Shown here piece by piece: positions 43,576 through 56,081 of a DNA stretch of 64,000 nucleotides. Position numbers and translations under genes: made by a program. The stretch is from Cinclus cinclus. Taxonomy: Eukaryota; Chordata; Aves; Passeriformes; Cinclidae. Numbering within the stretch: position 1 is the first letter of the stretch; each line of letters begins with the position of its first letter. The stretch lies in assembly GCF_963662255.1 (NCBI RefSeq), contig NC_085071.1, forward strand, positions 7,099,833 to 7,163,832, written 5' to 3'. The notes beneath the pieces were generated by a model. The model did no database searches. It was not told the DNA's origin and saw nothing but the letters and a program-made list of their open reading frames with translations.

Positions 43576-45270
43576 CTCTGAGACCATAAAGAACCTCCGA
43601 GCTCCCAGCATCCACCAGCCCCCTCGGAGCCTGCCTGGGGACCCAGGGCTGTGGGAAGCTGGGATGGGACCCCGGAATGGGACCCAGGACGGGATCCAGG
43701 ACGGGACCTGCACCTCCTGGCAGCTCCTGCCTTGCAGCTGCCTGCACATGCCCGATGCTGCCACACAGGGAGGGAAGGATGCTGGAGGATGCAGGGAGGT
43801 TCCACATCATCCCAGTGGGAAGCACCAGCCCCAGCACCGTCTTGACTTGACACAGGGCTCTGCAGGGACTCTGAGCTCCTGCCGGTTGTGCCCGGTGGCT
43901 GGGGGCAAACGTTGCGGTCCCTGTGTGACCTGCTCGAGCACAAGGGTGTCCCCGTCACCCTCCTGGCCAGAACCCACTGCACCGAGGGAAACCTTGACCT
44001 CCAAACCCCATCTGCCTGGGTGCTCCGGGGACCCCATAGCTCTCCCCACACATAATCCCCCCGGCCAAGGCGGGATTACCGTGCGGACTGGCTGTGCAGC
44101 CGGACAAAGCTCCTTACCAGGCACGGCGGACGGATCGATGGACTCCCGAGGGGCCCGGCAGTGCCGGGGAGCATCCCCGCGCCCGGCCGGCCTCCGGCCT
44201 GAGACCAGGCACAACTCGTCACACGGTCGGGGTGTGCCAAACTGCCCAGGGCTGGGAGGCCCATCCGGTGCCAGCCCTCCCACAGCCAAGGCGACGTTTC
44301 CTCTCCCTGCGCCCAGCGCGCGCACAGGCGCAGCGGCCCAGACACCGGCGGGCGAGAAAAGGCTCCGGAAGGAAATGGAGAAAGCAAAACGAAGCTGGCA
44401 GGTGGAGAGCAGGAGGGGCCGCGGTCACCTCCGCCCCGGTGCGGGTTGCCAAGGGGCATCTGGGGGTGCCCACCTTGCCGGGGCTCCCGGCTGCTCTACT
44501 CCACGGTCCGGGGGACGAGGCGCTGCGGCCGCAGCCTCGCGCGGAGCCCCTCGCTCTCCCGGGGAGGGAAACGCTCCCCCCGCCCGGCCGGGATGACACC
44601 AGCTCCCCATCCTCCTCCCGCTCCACCCTGTTCCTGCAGGAACCCGGGAGTCCGGGCTCCGGGCAGGCAGCCAGGGCCTCCCTCCTGCCTGCACCTCCCG
44701 CCCTGCCTGCTCCGGCCCTCGCTCCCGCATCCATGCCCGGTTCACGCCGGCACACACCTTCCCACCGCGTGTCAGGGCGACCTTGGAGCGCTGCCGCGCC
44801 CGCTCCGTGCCAAACTTCCCGGCGATGCCCACGGCACAGCCGGGGGTGACGGATCGGCATGAAGGGGGATTTTTTTCCCCATTTGTTTACTCGTTGGGTA
44901 GGCTTTTTTCCCCGGCTGGAGACAAAGGCAGGCTGTGTGCCCAGGCGCGGGGTCCGGGGGGTGCCGGCGGTGCCGGGACCCCAGGGAGATGCCGGGCCAG
45001 CCGTGCCGGGGGCTCTGGGTGGCCGGTTTCCTCCGCACACAGATGGCTGTTTCGACTCAGTCGAGCGCTTGACCTAAATCTCCTCCTGATCCACGGGAGC
45101 TGCAGTCCCTCAGCAGCACAGCTCAAGGCAAGGAGGAGGAGGAGGAGGATGAAGGGGGGACCGCGGCCAGCTGCGGACTGGCGGGAGGGTCGTGCCGGAG
45201 GGCCCCCACCCCGGGTTTGGCAGCAGGGCCGGCGGAGGCGGCGGTGGAGGGAAGGAGGGAGGGAAAGGGG
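43576..45270. other. AHDC1 intron 1, CpG-rich patches
   Basis: CpG density rises at about 44100-45480. A donor-like CCTG followed by GTAAGG (complement of 44110-44115) lies on the minus strand, but I could not pair it with a good acceptor. Possible minor alternative first exon; otherwise nothing. Confidence 0.3.
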
Positions 45271-45276
45271 GGGTGG

Positions 45277-45295
45277 AAAAAAAAAAAAAAAAAAA
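45277..45295. repeat. Poly(A) of 19 bases
   Basis: A pure A run after a GGAGG-rich purine stretch (45240-45276) and before CpG-rich sequence. Confidence 0.9.
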
Positions 45296-45902
45296 GTCTC
45301 CCACGCTTGGAGCTCCAGCGCTGGCCGCCCGCGCTTGCGTGCTGCACCCACCGGGACGGGGCAACCGCCCCGGCGGGCTCGACGCCCCGGCAGACCACTT
45401 CCTCGGAGAGGGGCCCGGCGGAGGAAGCTCCAACGGCTCGAAAGTTTCGCCTGTGACTCAACCGCTGGCTGGGGTGACGGAGCCGACCCCCGCAAAAGGG
45501 GGGGGTGGGGCCTGGGATCGCAGGGGTTCGGGACATCGGGGTTGGGGATTTTTTTGGGTTCCCCAGACGAGGGTTGTCTGCGAGGCATGGCGCTCCACCC
45601 CCAGTGTCGGAGCAGCCCAAACCGGCTTCCCAGCGACAGCAGAAAGCTTTTAAAATCCCCTACGCGCGGCATGACTCACTCCAGAGCCAGTGCCCAAAAC
45701 AAGCTCCGACACGGAGAGGAATGGCGAGAGCAGGGATGCTGGGGGCGGGCAGGAGGGGCTGGGGAGGGCCGGGGAGGGGGAAAGGGGGAGACAGAAGGAG
45801 GGAGAGAAAAGAGAAGAGGCAGAAATAACAGCATCTGAAACTCTGCCTGCTGGAGGCTAATTGGTTCCGGCACAGCCTGGTTTGTTTGGCAATGTTTCCT
45901 CT

Positions 45903-46200
45903 AATCCTTCAGGCTCCGCGCTCCCGGCCCCAGGGACATGGGGACATCTCGACACCCGGCCAGCGCCACTGCGGCACTCCCAGCTTGGACCCCCTCCCAC
46001 TCGGGGATGCAGAAGGATGATGCTGAGACCGGCTCTGCCCACCCTGGGGTGCCTCCAAATCCTTCAGGCTCTGCACTCCCAGCCCCAGGGACACGGAGAC
46101 ATCTCAACACCCAGCCACTGCCCCTGTGGCGCTACTGGCTTGGATCCCTCTCCCACCCTGGGATGCTCAGGGGTGATGCTGGGACCCCCCTGGGGTCCTC
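45903..46200. repeat. 155-bp tandem duplication
   Basis: AATCCTTCAGGCTCCGCGCT at 45903 and AATCCTTCAGGCTCTGCACT at 46058 start two copies that stay alignable through CCAGGGACA, GACATCTCRACACCC, GGCTTGGAYCCCCTCCCAC and GGGATGC. The second copy has lost most CpGs to TpG/CpA, as expected of methylation decay. Confidence 0.88.
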
Positions 46201-46307
46201 CTGGGGCTGCACCCTGCCGTGGTGACAGCCTGGGGACGGGGCCCGTGCTGACACCCCGGGGATGGGCACAGGGATGCTCAGAGGGCTGGGCAGCGATGGC
46301 TGGGGCA

Positions 46308-46376
46308 GCAGAGGGAAGGGAGGGGAAGGGAGGGGAAGGGAAGGGATGGGAAGGGAAGGGATGGGAAGGGAAGGGG
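46308..46376. repeat. GGGAAGGGA(T) purine tract
   Basis: About 70 bp of pure purine/T units GGGAAGGGAGGGGAAGG and GGGATGGGAAGG, ending in a G run and GGGCCC. Homopurine mirror symmetry gives triplex potential. Confidence 0.9.
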
Positions 46377-46439
46377 GGCCCCCGCGGCCCAGCATGGCCG
46401 AGCCAGAGCACTAGCCAAGAGTCGGCAGCTTTGTTCCAG

Positions 46440-46560
46440 GTGCCGGCTCCCTTTTTTTCATTAGGCTAATGGGATGCGGATGCATTATTCCATTCCACAT
46501 GCTGCTAATGAACCACTCAGGCCAGTGCATTTGCATTAATGTGCAAAGCACTGGAGGAGG
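46440..46560. promoter_or_regulatory. AT-richer block with perfect octamer (POU) site
   Basis: ATTTGCAT at 46529-46536 is the POU octamer ATGCAAAT on the minus strand. GGATGCATTATTCC, GCTAATGGG, GCTAATGAACC and CATTAATG supply clustered homeodomain words. Non-repetitive among GC-rich flanks. Good enhancer candidate on motif grounds; function unknown. Confidence 0.4.
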
Positions 46561-48480
46561 GTGGAGTGGCTGCATCTGGCCAAGGCTGACCTTCCCGGCA
46601 CCGCCCAGCCTCCCCAAGCCGCGCTGCGCTCCCACCGCTCTCCCACCACCCCACCGGACCCAGGAACTCCTCGGGATGGCTCCGGCGCGCATTCCAGGAC
46701 ACCATAACCAGCCCCGAGCCACCTCAAACTTGCTGCCCACCTTGTCCTCTTGCTCGCACCGTGCCCGGCCAGCTCCACCACCCCCTCCCTTCCACAGGGG
46801 TCGCGGATGATGCCCCCCCGCCAGTGTCCCACTCTGTGCCCCGTGCCCAAAGCAAAGGTGACCGCAGCATTCCTCCCGCGCTCCCCGAAAAGCGATCGCT
46901 CCCACCTCCTGCACGGAAACCTGCTCGGCACGTCCCTCCTCCCCAGTTACTCGTACTGGGACCTCCCAGCAGCATCCCAGAGCTCCCGTCCAGCACCCCA
47001 GGGGAGCAGGGGCCCTCTCCCGAGCCCCCCACCCCAGAGCTGGCAGGCAGCGCCGGGCGCGGGCGTCACTGGAGCCCTTGGGTTGTTTGTTACGGCTCCC
47101 AACTGCCTGTGTCCCCGGAGAGGTTTCGAAGGCGAGTGACCCACGAACTGGAATGCGCAAAGCCTCCAGCAAACAGAGCCAGCTGCCTGCGCCCGCGCAG
47201 GGGGGGTGGCGAGGGGAGAGCAGCCTCGGCACGGCACAGCATGGCCCTGACACAACTGCACGGCCCCGATGTCCTCCCGAAGTGGGCAACTACCAGGCTG
47301 AGTGGAGATAAGAGCAGCCCATCGGTCTCCTCAAGTCCCCAGTGTCATCAGCTGTGGTGAAGGCCCCCAAGCCCCCATGTCCCACTTCCTTCCTTCCTCC
47401 CAGCCTGTTATTTGGCAGCACGTGGCCTCCCAGAGCTGTGCTGGGATCATGCTTCGCCCCTCCTCTGTCTGCAAGGCTCGAGTCCTTGCGCGGCCAAACG
47501 GCCTTTAGGACATGGGACAACACAGTGGCAGTACCAGACCCCTGGCCTTGGTCTTTGCCACCGCCCCAGGTGCTGGAGGGCTCCCAGCTGCGACCACTTC
47601 GGCTGAGCATGGCTCTGCTTGCCCTGGGTGGGCACGGCAGGGTCTCAGCGGCTCCGTGCCCGGCAAGTGTGTGAAGCCCCCGCGCTCGAGCGCGTGCAGG
47701 CGGGTGTCTGGGTTTGTCACAGCCCGGTGAGCAAGTTAATCTCAGGCTCCCTGACACGTGGAATAAAATCGCGATCCCATAATGGAATTCATTTATCTTC
47801 CTGTCCAGGCAAAGAAGGAGCCCCCCACTGCCCGCTAGGGCTGGGGCTGGGCCAGGCCAAGGTGGCCAGTGCCCAGCTCCCAGCTGGGGGTCCCTGCCTG
47901 CACCCACCCTCCTCCCTGCCACGGGACCCGACTGGCACTAGAGCGATGTTCCTGTGAGCGGAAACCCAGGAAGGTGCCAAACCCCTTCCCAGGAGACATC
48001 ATCCATGTCTGCAGGGGCAGCTGGGGTCACCAGGGAGGGTGAACTTCCCCAGGGTGATCCAGGGTCCTGCTGTGCTGGAGGGCAGGCACAGCACTCATGA
48101 GGGGAGAAGGGGAAAATGAGGCAGGCATAGGTTTTGGGAAAGGGCAATCCAGGTGGCATGAAGGGGATAGGGGAAAATGTCCCTCTGTCCCTGTGTCTTT
48201 CTGTCCCTGCAGCTCCTTCTCCCCAGCCAGTGCCTTGGCCAGCCTTGGTACAGAGGACCCATCCCAGGGACTCTGCAGGGATGGCACCGGTTGGGGCACC
48301 CATAGGGGACCCCAGCACATCCCCAGGGACTGCCTCACCCACAGCCATGGGTACAAGCAATGGGGAAAATCGCAGCAGTCTGGGCAGGGCAGGAGGCCAC
48401 AGGGGCGCCATGCTGCTCTGTGCCTCATTTTCCCTCTGGCACCCACACTGAGACCACCCCCAGGCACAAAAGTGGCCCCA
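46561..48480. other. AHDC1 intron 1, no gene seen
   Basis: GC-rich sequence with a smaller unique AT block at 47730-47810 (TAATCTCAGG, GGAATAAAATCGCGATCCC, AATTCATTTATC). Open frames have no domains. Confidence 0.4.
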
Positions 48481-48481
48481 C

Positions 48482-48609
48482 AGCTGGTAGAAGAGGAAGA
48501 GGAGGAGGAGGAGGAGGAGGAGGAGAAGGAGGAGGAGAAGAAGGAGGAGGAGGAGAAGAAGGAGGAGGAGAAGAAGAAGGAGGAGGAGGAAGAGGAGGAG
48601 AAGGAGGAG
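48482..48609. repeat. GAGGAGGAGAAG purine repeat
   Basis: About 128 bp of almost pure GAG/GAA/AAG triplets. Frames read Glu/Lys or Gly/Glu runs on plus and Ser/Pro/Leu on minus; they are low complexity, not a protein. Confidence 0.95.
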
Positions 48610-48769
48610 GGCTGCTCCTTCTTGGGCACACAAAGCCCCTTTCATAGGGGCTGAGTTTGGGTTTCCTCTGCCAACCCAGCACCTCACTCCCTCCTGGCCT
48701 GCCAGAAACGCTGTGGTCAGAGTGGGAGGCTGGTGCGTGGGACGCCTAGTGGGACACAGGGACCTTCAG

Positions 48770-48970
48770 GTGGCTTCATCCCTCACCCTGATCGTCCCCA
48801 TGATTTTTGCCTCCTGTCAGCTTTTAATTATACCCCTAATAAAAGTTGCTTTGCAGGGGAACAGGAGCTTTGTTGCTCAGGAGCTCATCTCCTCCTGCTG
48901 CTCCTTTCCTGCTTTAAACTGTAATCCTCAGCTGGGGACACTGCAATTAGCCACCGTGGAGCTGGGCACC
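48770..48970. promoter_or_regulatory. Unique AT-richer block, candidate CNE
   Basis: ATGATTTTTGCCTCCTG, GCTTTTAATTATACCCC, TAATAAAAGTTGCTTTGC, TTTAAACTGTAATCC and GCAATTAGCC in low-CpG context. A smaller relative stretch is at 49640-49740 (CTCATTAAGAGC, CCGTTTAATGAGC, CATTAAATG). Confidence 0.3.
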
Positions 48971-50880
48971 GTGTCACCGAGGATTACAGCTCCTTTTGCT
49001 GGGGAGCTGGGGGACCCAGCCCTGGTGTGGGTCGATGGCTCTTTGCAGGATGGGGTCTCTCCCTTACAGGCCCAAAAAGAGGGGGATGAGCTTAAGAGTC
49101 CCTCTGAGCCAGGCATCCCCCAGCTGACCCTCTACGGGTACCCACTGCCCTGCACCCTGCATGCCAACAGTGCCACTGGGTTGTTTTTGGGGTGCTCGGG
49201 ACCCACACGGTCACTCTGCCAAACCCCCTAGAGCCTCTGCGCAGACAGACCCAAGCAGGTCTTCCCAGGGGTCGGGTGTACAGTGTCACTCTGGGGACAA
49301 CAATGGGGCTGGGAAGACCAACGGGAGCCTCAACCCACACCTCTGCATGTCCGTGAACACGGTGCCCATCCCCAAGGCCCTGTGTCCCCGAGGCGGGTGG
49401 GGGAGACCGAGGCACGGGGCACCGGGTGCCCGCGATGCACACGCTGGGAAGCTGGGGACAGCTGTGGCAGTGGTGCAGCTCGGTGCCGCGGGACCCTCGT
49501 GCATGGTGCAAAGGCCGCGTCGGCAGCCTGGCAAAGGGGTCACTGGACCCCTGGCAGCCCCTGGAAGGAGCCCGCGCGTCGCTCCCGGTGCCTGTCGCCA
49601 ATCAGCCTCTTCCCGGGGCTCCAAGGGGAGCTCGGGCGCTCGTTAGCAGCCGCTCATTAAGAGCCCTCCGGGAGGATGAAGGTACCGTGGGCACCTGCAC
49701 CTCCGTTTAATGAGCTGCAGCACCATTAAATGTTGGAGGGGACCTCGGGTGCGGTGGGGGTGCCGGTGCGGGGGCCGCCCCCACCCTGACCCCCACCCAA
49801 AGCAGGGTGTGGGTCCCGGCATGGCCAAGGGAAAGGAGGAACGCGGGGAGTTGAGTCATGGCGACAACTGCAGTGGCAGTGGCAGCTGCTGCCAGGAATA
49901 CCCCGCGGTCCCCAGCCAGCGCGGGGGGCACCCTGGGGACTGGTTCCCCCTCCACGCCAGCACCCACCCTCTGGGTGACCGTGGCCAGAGCGGATGGCAG
50001 TGCTGGGGCACCACAGGACCTCTGGGACCTCCAGGTGGGCACCTTCCCACTCTGGGTGTCCCTAGACTGAGAAGGGGACTGACATCCCGCCGCGCAGGAC
50101 CTCACCCGGCACCCAGAGCTCCCAGTCTAACCATTAAACCACAGCCTCAAGCAGCACCTAGAGGGGACCACCTGGGGGGAATCTCCGGGGCGCACCCCAC
50201 GCGGGGACGATGCGTCCCCACCCCAGCAGCCAGCCCCGCAGGACGCCTGGATCCCCACGCTCGCACCCACCCGCGTGGGGCTCTCCCTCGTTCATGTTTA
50301 CTCGGGCTCGTTAGCGCCGGCACATCGCCATGGCAACCCTGCAAGCTGCGCGTCGCCATCCGCGCCACTGTCGCGAGGCTTGGGGACGTCCCCACGCGTG
50401 GGGTCACCGCGGGCACCCACCACCGCCACCGCTCGCCCCGGCCGTGCCGGGCTGGGGGTCAGCGTGGGGTGCAAAGGGAGCGGGAGCACACCACGGTTCG
50501 CCCCCTCCCCGCCGGGATGGCGCGGCTCGGTGTCACCCGGGCGCGGGGATGGCACCCGCCGCTCGTCCGGAGCGCCGCCGGCACGACAGGGCTGCAGGCG
50601 TGTGCGGGCACTGCCGACACGCCTGGGTGCTGCATTATTTATAAACTGGAGGAGCAGAGGGTTCGGCAGCAGCTGCAGAGCCCTTGCGGGCCACCCTGCC
50701 CGGCGTCACGCAGCCACCGAGCCCACGGGCACGGCGGCACCGCAGCCCCGGCGGCCAGCAGGGACGATAGGGACAAGGCTGCCTGTGGGGCTGGCGGAGC
50801 CACGGGGCGCCCAGATGTCACCCTGGCGTCCCCTTGGATGTTGCGGGCGGCTGGTGCAGCATGCGGGGATGTCTGGTACG
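48971..50880. other. AHDC1 intron 1, no gene seen
   Basis: GC-rich with a CpG-dense stretch at about 50160-50720. A plus-strand frame of 555 codons crosses 49710-51377; its translation is compositionally random with His/Pro/Arg/Ala and partly covers a degenerate repeat, so I do not call it a gene. Confidence 0.45.
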
Positions 50881-50889
50881 TCCCTGTGT

Positions 50890-51085
50890 CCCCAACCTGC
50901 CTCCTGCCACTTCAGCCTGCTCTCACCACCCCAGCCTGCCTCTGGCCGCCTCAGCCTTCCTACGGCCGCTCCAACCGGCTCCTGCCACGACGTCCCTCCC
51001 GCTACCCAACCTCCCTCTTGCCACCTCAGCCTCCCTCTTGTCACCCCAACCTGCCCGCTGTCACCGCAGCCTGCTCCTGCCTCTG
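50890..51085. repeat. Degenerate CCTGCCTCTTGCCACCTCAG repeat
   Basis: About nine imperfect units of 20-23 bp, CCTSCCTCYTGCCACYYCAG, on the plus strand. Confidence 0.85.
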
Positions 51086-51349
51086 CGTGACCCCGCTGCA
51101 GATGGAGCTGGGTGATGGCAGCAAAGGGGTGTCCCCATGCCAGGCCTGGCCAACCCCCGTGGCACATGGCCGAGCCCCGGCTGTCCCACAGCTCCGTGCA
51201 CGGCAGCAGGATGTGGCCCCAGCATTTTCTCCCACCATGGGCTCTCTTGGCTACGGCAAACAGGTTTTCCTTAAGCTTTGCAGAATCCACCCACCTCCTC
51301 CCCCCCCTACGAGTCCCACCTCCAGGCTGATGGGGAGAAGGAAGGAGGG

Positions 51350-51660
51350 GGGTGAGAGGCTGAATTGGGGCTTTTAATTTTTCATTATTAATTTCCCATC
51401 GACGCCGAGAGGCACCGGGGCTCTCTCAGCCGCCCCCAGCATCGCCCCCCGCGCTCCCGCGCGCTCTCCCGGAGCTCTGCACCGGCTGAAGCCGAGCCAG
51501 GCTGCCGATAGGATTAATTCTGCATGACTGCCCATCTCCGCGGGGGGATCTAAGACCCTCAGGCCTGCAGCAATCTTTAAAATTCCTCCAGCCCAACTTA
51601 ATTCCCTCTTCCTGCAGAGCTGGCGCATCTGCTGCAGTCAGGCACGGAGAGAAGGAGACG
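51350..51660. promoter_or_regulatory. Mixed unique block, candidate CNE
   Basis: GCTTTTAATTTTTCATTATTAATTTCC, then CpG-containing sequence, then ATAGGATTAATTCTGC and AATCTTTAAAATTCC. Non-repetitive. No exon supported. Confidence 0.25.
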
Positions 51661-52468
51661 GAGGGAGAGGGGGGGACGACGGGCACCCAGGACCGCTGTC
51701 GGCTCCGGCGCCAGGCGGTGGCCCTGCTGTGGTGGTCGTGGTCCTGCTTGTCACTGTGGGGTCACCCAAAGCCACGCCAGTCACCCATCCCATCGCTGTG
51801 GGTGGTTTGTACTGGGGATGGGGGAAACTGAGTCACAGCGGGGCAGCCCTGGATGCAGGGGTCCCCCGTTTCCCCTTGGACAGGGGATAGATGCAGCCCC
51901 CTAAACTGGTGTCACCTCCCTGTCCCTGCTGGGACTCCCCAAAGCAGGAGATTGATGTAAAAATGTTTTGGTTTTTTTTTTATCACTTATGAGCTCTGCC
52001 TCTCCAAGCAGGTCTCATTCAGCCCCCTCGCCCCACTCTCACGTCCCGCTGTCCCAACAGACAGATTCGCAGGGATGAACATCATTTGGGAGCATTCAGG
52101 GCCCCAGGTTCCCTGGATCTCGGGATGGCTCATAGAAACAGAGCTACTGCTTGGGAAAAGCAGCATGGGGGAAAAGCCTCCCCTCCTCAGCCTCCGTCCC
52201 AGGGGACAAGCACCCGGTGTCACCCGGAGGCCGGGCACACCCATCCTCACCCCCGCGGGACCCCCTGCCCGTTCAGCCACCTCGGAGAAGCGTCAGGACA
52301 AGGAGCCCGGCCAAGCCAGGGGGTGCACCCCCCCAAGCCCCCGCCGTGCACCGCGGCAGCCTGGGGACGGTCGCGTGTCCCCGCGCTTTGAAGGCTCAGC
52401 CACTGCCACAGCGAGGCTGGCAGCCGGCGGGCAGAGCTAACCTTCAGGGGCTGATGGGGAGAGGCCAT

Positions 52469-52503
52469 GGATGGATGGATGGATGGATGGAGGATGGATG
52501 GAT
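52469..52503. repeat. (GGAT)n microsatellite
   Basis: Eight to nine ATGG/GGAT units with one three-base interruption. The same motif, longer, occurs at 58121-58159. Confidence 0.93.
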
Positions 52504-52669
52504 ACAGCCACTGTGCTCCAAAGCCCGCTGCACCCACATCCACCCAGCACCGCGGCCACCCTCCCGAGGTGCTGGATCCAGGAGAACCATCCCTTTTGCC
52601 TCCTTGCCTCCAAGTTGCCCATCTCACCAGGCAGCTGAGCAGCGCAGCCCAGCCCAGCTGCTGGTGGAG

Positions 52670-52830
52670 CTGCGGATACATGCATTTAAATCACTTATAT
52701 CTTTACTTTCTCCTGCGCTGGCTGTGAGATGGGCTTTTTTTTGCATGCGTAATTAGGGGGTGGAACAGATGGCGGAGGGTTCGTTTAAAGTAATGCATCC
52801 ATTAAAATAACCTTCACTGTCGGGGACTGT
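52670..52830. promoter_or_regulatory. AT-rich unique block with TAATTA, candidate CNE
   Basis: GATACATGCATTTAAATCAC, TATATCTTTACTTTC, TTGCATGCGTAATTAGG (TAATTA at 52750-52755) and GTTTAAAGTAATGCATCC, then CATTAAAATAACC. Dense TAAT/ATGCAT words in low-CpG sequence. Confidence 0.35.
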
Positions 52831-55285
52831 GCTCCGACAGGGGCCTGTTTCACTGGGGGTGGTGGGGAGGGTGGGGGGGCTTTGTTTGGTGAGGAGGGGG
52901 GTGTTGGACATTGGGAAGGGGGCTGGAGCACACATTCCCTGTGGGATGCACCATCCTGGATCATGGCATGAAGGATACACCAAACCGTGTTGTCACGGAT
53001 GGGCTGGGCAGACAGCCGGGGCCAAAGTACAATCAAACTGGGGGCAAACTGGAATTGAACTGGTGCTCTTCGGGGCTCAGTTTCCATAGCAATATGATGG
53101 CAGTGAGATGGTAGGGACGCAAAACCCAGGTTGGGGAGGATGCCAACAGTTCTTGAGGCAGGCACAGTGCTTGTGGGTACCCCGGGGTACCCTGTCCAGA
53201 GCTGCCCCCATGGGGACTGTGCCCGCCTCTGCCTCCCACCCACCACAGAACCCAAAACATGCCTGAGGAGGACATTGCCACACAGCACCAGCCGTCTCTC
53301 CTGTTTCAAACCCCAGGTTCCTGGGAGAGGCAGGAGGGCTTTGTTCAGGCACCGGAGGAGCGGAGGCCAGAGAAAGCAGGAGTGCCCTGCCAGCTCTTGT
53401 GTTTCACTCCCAAGGAATGCCGGGGAGGGGAGGGGAACACTGCTCCCCCCCTTCCCGCCCCGTTGGGCGCCCAGCCCGGCTGCAGGGTGCTGAGGCTGGG
53501 AGGAAGAGGAGGGATGAAGGATGGGGAGGCGGGCGTCGCGCGGATGCCGTGGTAGCACCACGTGCAGCCAGGGCTGGCAGCGGGTGGGCTGAGGAGGGGG
53601 GGACACGCGATGACACACACCCGGGGTGACACGGTGATGCCAGGCACTGCCTCAGCTGGAGCAAATAATTCTGAGCAAGAGCTGCTGAGCAAATATCACA
53701 CCCCTCTCTGGAAGGAAAGGAGGAGCACCCACTAAAGGGAAGGAGGGGTATCCACTAAATTTGGGGAGTGCAGAGGGGCCAGAAAAGAGGATGAGGAAGG
53801 GTGAGAGCAGCAGTGGTGCCAGAGCCACCCAAGCATGTTCAAATATTTAGTGTGCACTTGTGAAGGTGCTTCTGCTGCCTTTAGGGCATCGCTTGTTGGA
53901 AGCATCAGAGAGGTGGGAACTGGGGGGATGGGGAGCAAATGCCAGGGATGTGTTGCGGTGGGGGGGGGGTGTCTTTCTTTTCCAGCTGGGCTGGGAGGAA
54001 CAAGGCACAGGGAGCCCAGGAAAGGCTGGGGTAAGCCCAGCTTTGCCCCGAGCCTGGCCCCTGCCTCATCACCCCTTCCCTGGTCACAGCTCCCAGAGCC
54101 CATGGGATTGCACATCCCTCCATTCCCCTCTTCCTCTTCCTCCAGCCCCATAAGCCTCTCTGGTTCCCCCCATTCCTGCTCACTGGCACCCTGGAGTGTC
54201 CCCAAGCACTGCCATGGCCTGGGGGACAGCCGGTGGCTCTGGCAACGTGGCACAAGACATCTACAGCAGCGGGGAAGTGCCAAGGGCGGCGGTGTCAGGT
54301 GCTGGGGCAAGGGACCAAGGGGACATGTGGGATAGCAGGGCTCAGTGGGGACCACTGGTGAGATGCCAGCAGCCAAGAGGGGATCATGGGCAGGATGTGA
54401 ATCGTGGGGTGACACGGGTCCCCAGGCCAGCAAGGCCCCCCGACCCTCTGTTTTGACCTCCCCAGCCCCACACGCACATCAAGGAGGAGCTGCTGTGCTG
54501 GCAGAATGAGGGACAGCGGGTTTTGCCCCGTTCCCGCATCGTCCTCCGGCCACCAAGCCCTTGCCCCACTACCCCCACTCCCGCTCACTGATCCGAAATT
54601 CCCCCTGCTCACCCCTGTCCTCCCACCTGCCATCACCTCCCCATCAAATGCCAGAGTCTCCCTTTGCCTCTCTGGGTGTTTCACGAGCTCCCTTTGGTGC
54701 ACCCCAGCACAGTGAGCTCTTCCCACTCCCCAGCCAGCAATCCGCCGGGAAAAACCGGTCCCAAAAACCTTCCCCACATCCGCGCCAGCTCTGCGGGTCT
54801 GGGGGGGCCGCGGCCGGCCCCCTGCTCGCCAAGAACAATAGCGCCTTGTTCCAGCCCGGCTCCGTCCTCTCCTCCCTGGGCAAAGCCCTGGCCACTCTCA
54901 CCTCTACGTTCCTCTCGCTGTTTCCCAGCTCCCTCCTGCCAAATCCCCGTTCCCGAGTGCTTCTCCTCCCCGCGGGTCCATATTAAGCTACATTCTCCTT
55001 TCAGCTGGGTGGAAAACAGCAGTAATAACCATGTGGAGAGAGCCGTGCCCCCCACCTCCACTTCCCTCCCACTTTGGGGTTCAAATTTCATTTCAGCAAA
55101 AAAGCTTCCCCCGCCTCCAATTTCTTCCCCCAAACCGAGTCGCTGTCGTCGCGTCTGATCTCGGCAGGGGCCGTATGGATGCTCAGCTCCTCCTGGTTCA
55201 GGATCTGCTGCCAATCTGGACCTCGCAAACTGGTTCTCACACAGCTCCCGCGTAGCACCTCCCTCCCAGCAGTTATTGTCCCTCC
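52831..55285. other. AHDC1 intron 1, no gene seen
   Basis: GC-rich sequence containing a unique low-CpG stretch at about 53640-53900 and another at 54980-55230. Open frames up to 277 codons are domain-free. Confidence 0.45.
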
Positions 55286-55289
55286 CCAG

Positions 55290-55640
55290 CCACCCCAACC
55301 CAGCTCACTCTCCTGCCACCCTGCTCCCTTGTCACCCTTCCATCCTGTTCCACTGCCACCTTGCTCCTCTGTCACCCTGCTCCATTGTCGCCCTAGTTCC
55401 CTGCCACCCTGCTCTCTGCCACCCCTCTCCCATGGCACCCTGTTCTCCCGCTCCCTCTTCATCCCATTCCTGCCAGTCTGATCCACTGTCACCCTGCTAC
55501 TCTGTTCCCCTGTGACCCTGCTCTCCCTGTTACCCTATTTTGTCATCATCACACTCAATGCCACCCTGCCCTTCTGCCACCCCACTCCCAGTGCCATCCC
55601 TGCTCCCTGTGACACTCATCTGGTGCTCCACAGGGTGCTC
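55290..55640. repeat. Degenerate CCACCCTGCTCCMYTGTCA repeat
   Basis: About seventeen imperfect 18-20-bp units. Followed at about 55668-55700 by ACCAAACCAAACCAAGCC-type repeats. Confidence 0.88.
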
Positions 55641-56022
55641 CTGCCCCTGCTTCTGCTGGGGACATCCAAACCAAACCAAACCAAGCCAAACCAAAGGGCT
55701 GACTTCACCAGGCAGGATTTATTCCTGGCGTTTTCCCGGGGGGCCAGCGGGGCTGGCAGCTGGCAGGGAGCAGAGCGTCCCTGCTGCCTCCAGCCCAGCA
55801 GCCTCCCTCTTTCCTGCAGCTGAGGAGCTCATCTCCCTCGCCCAAGGCGCTCCATCCTCCTCCAGATATTTTAGGCCCAGGTTTTGCAAGGAATGTTCAG
55901 GCGCTGAGCCCAAGCCGATGCGCTGAAGTCAGCAGGAGGCGAAGAGGGAAGAGGGAAGAGAGAAGAAGGGAGAATGTGCGTGGGGCTTGAGGCCCTGGAG
56001 GCGGCAGCAGCATCTGAGGGAT

Positions 56023-56081
56023 GGCACGGCATGGCATGGCGCAGCATGGCATGGCATGGCACGGCACGGCACGGCATGGCA
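56023..56081. repeat. (GGCAT/GGCAC)n pentanucleotide
   Basis: About twelve GGCAY units with one GCAGC interruption. Confidence 0.93.

Noticed and set aside
48097..48687. Glu/Lys-rich and poly-Leu/Ser frames
   Set aside because: Translations of a GAG/GAA purine repeat.
49710..51377. Plus-strand 555-codon frame
   Set aside because: Composition is random for GC-rich DNA, it runs through a degenerate repeat, nothing matches a known family, and frames on the other strand are equally open.
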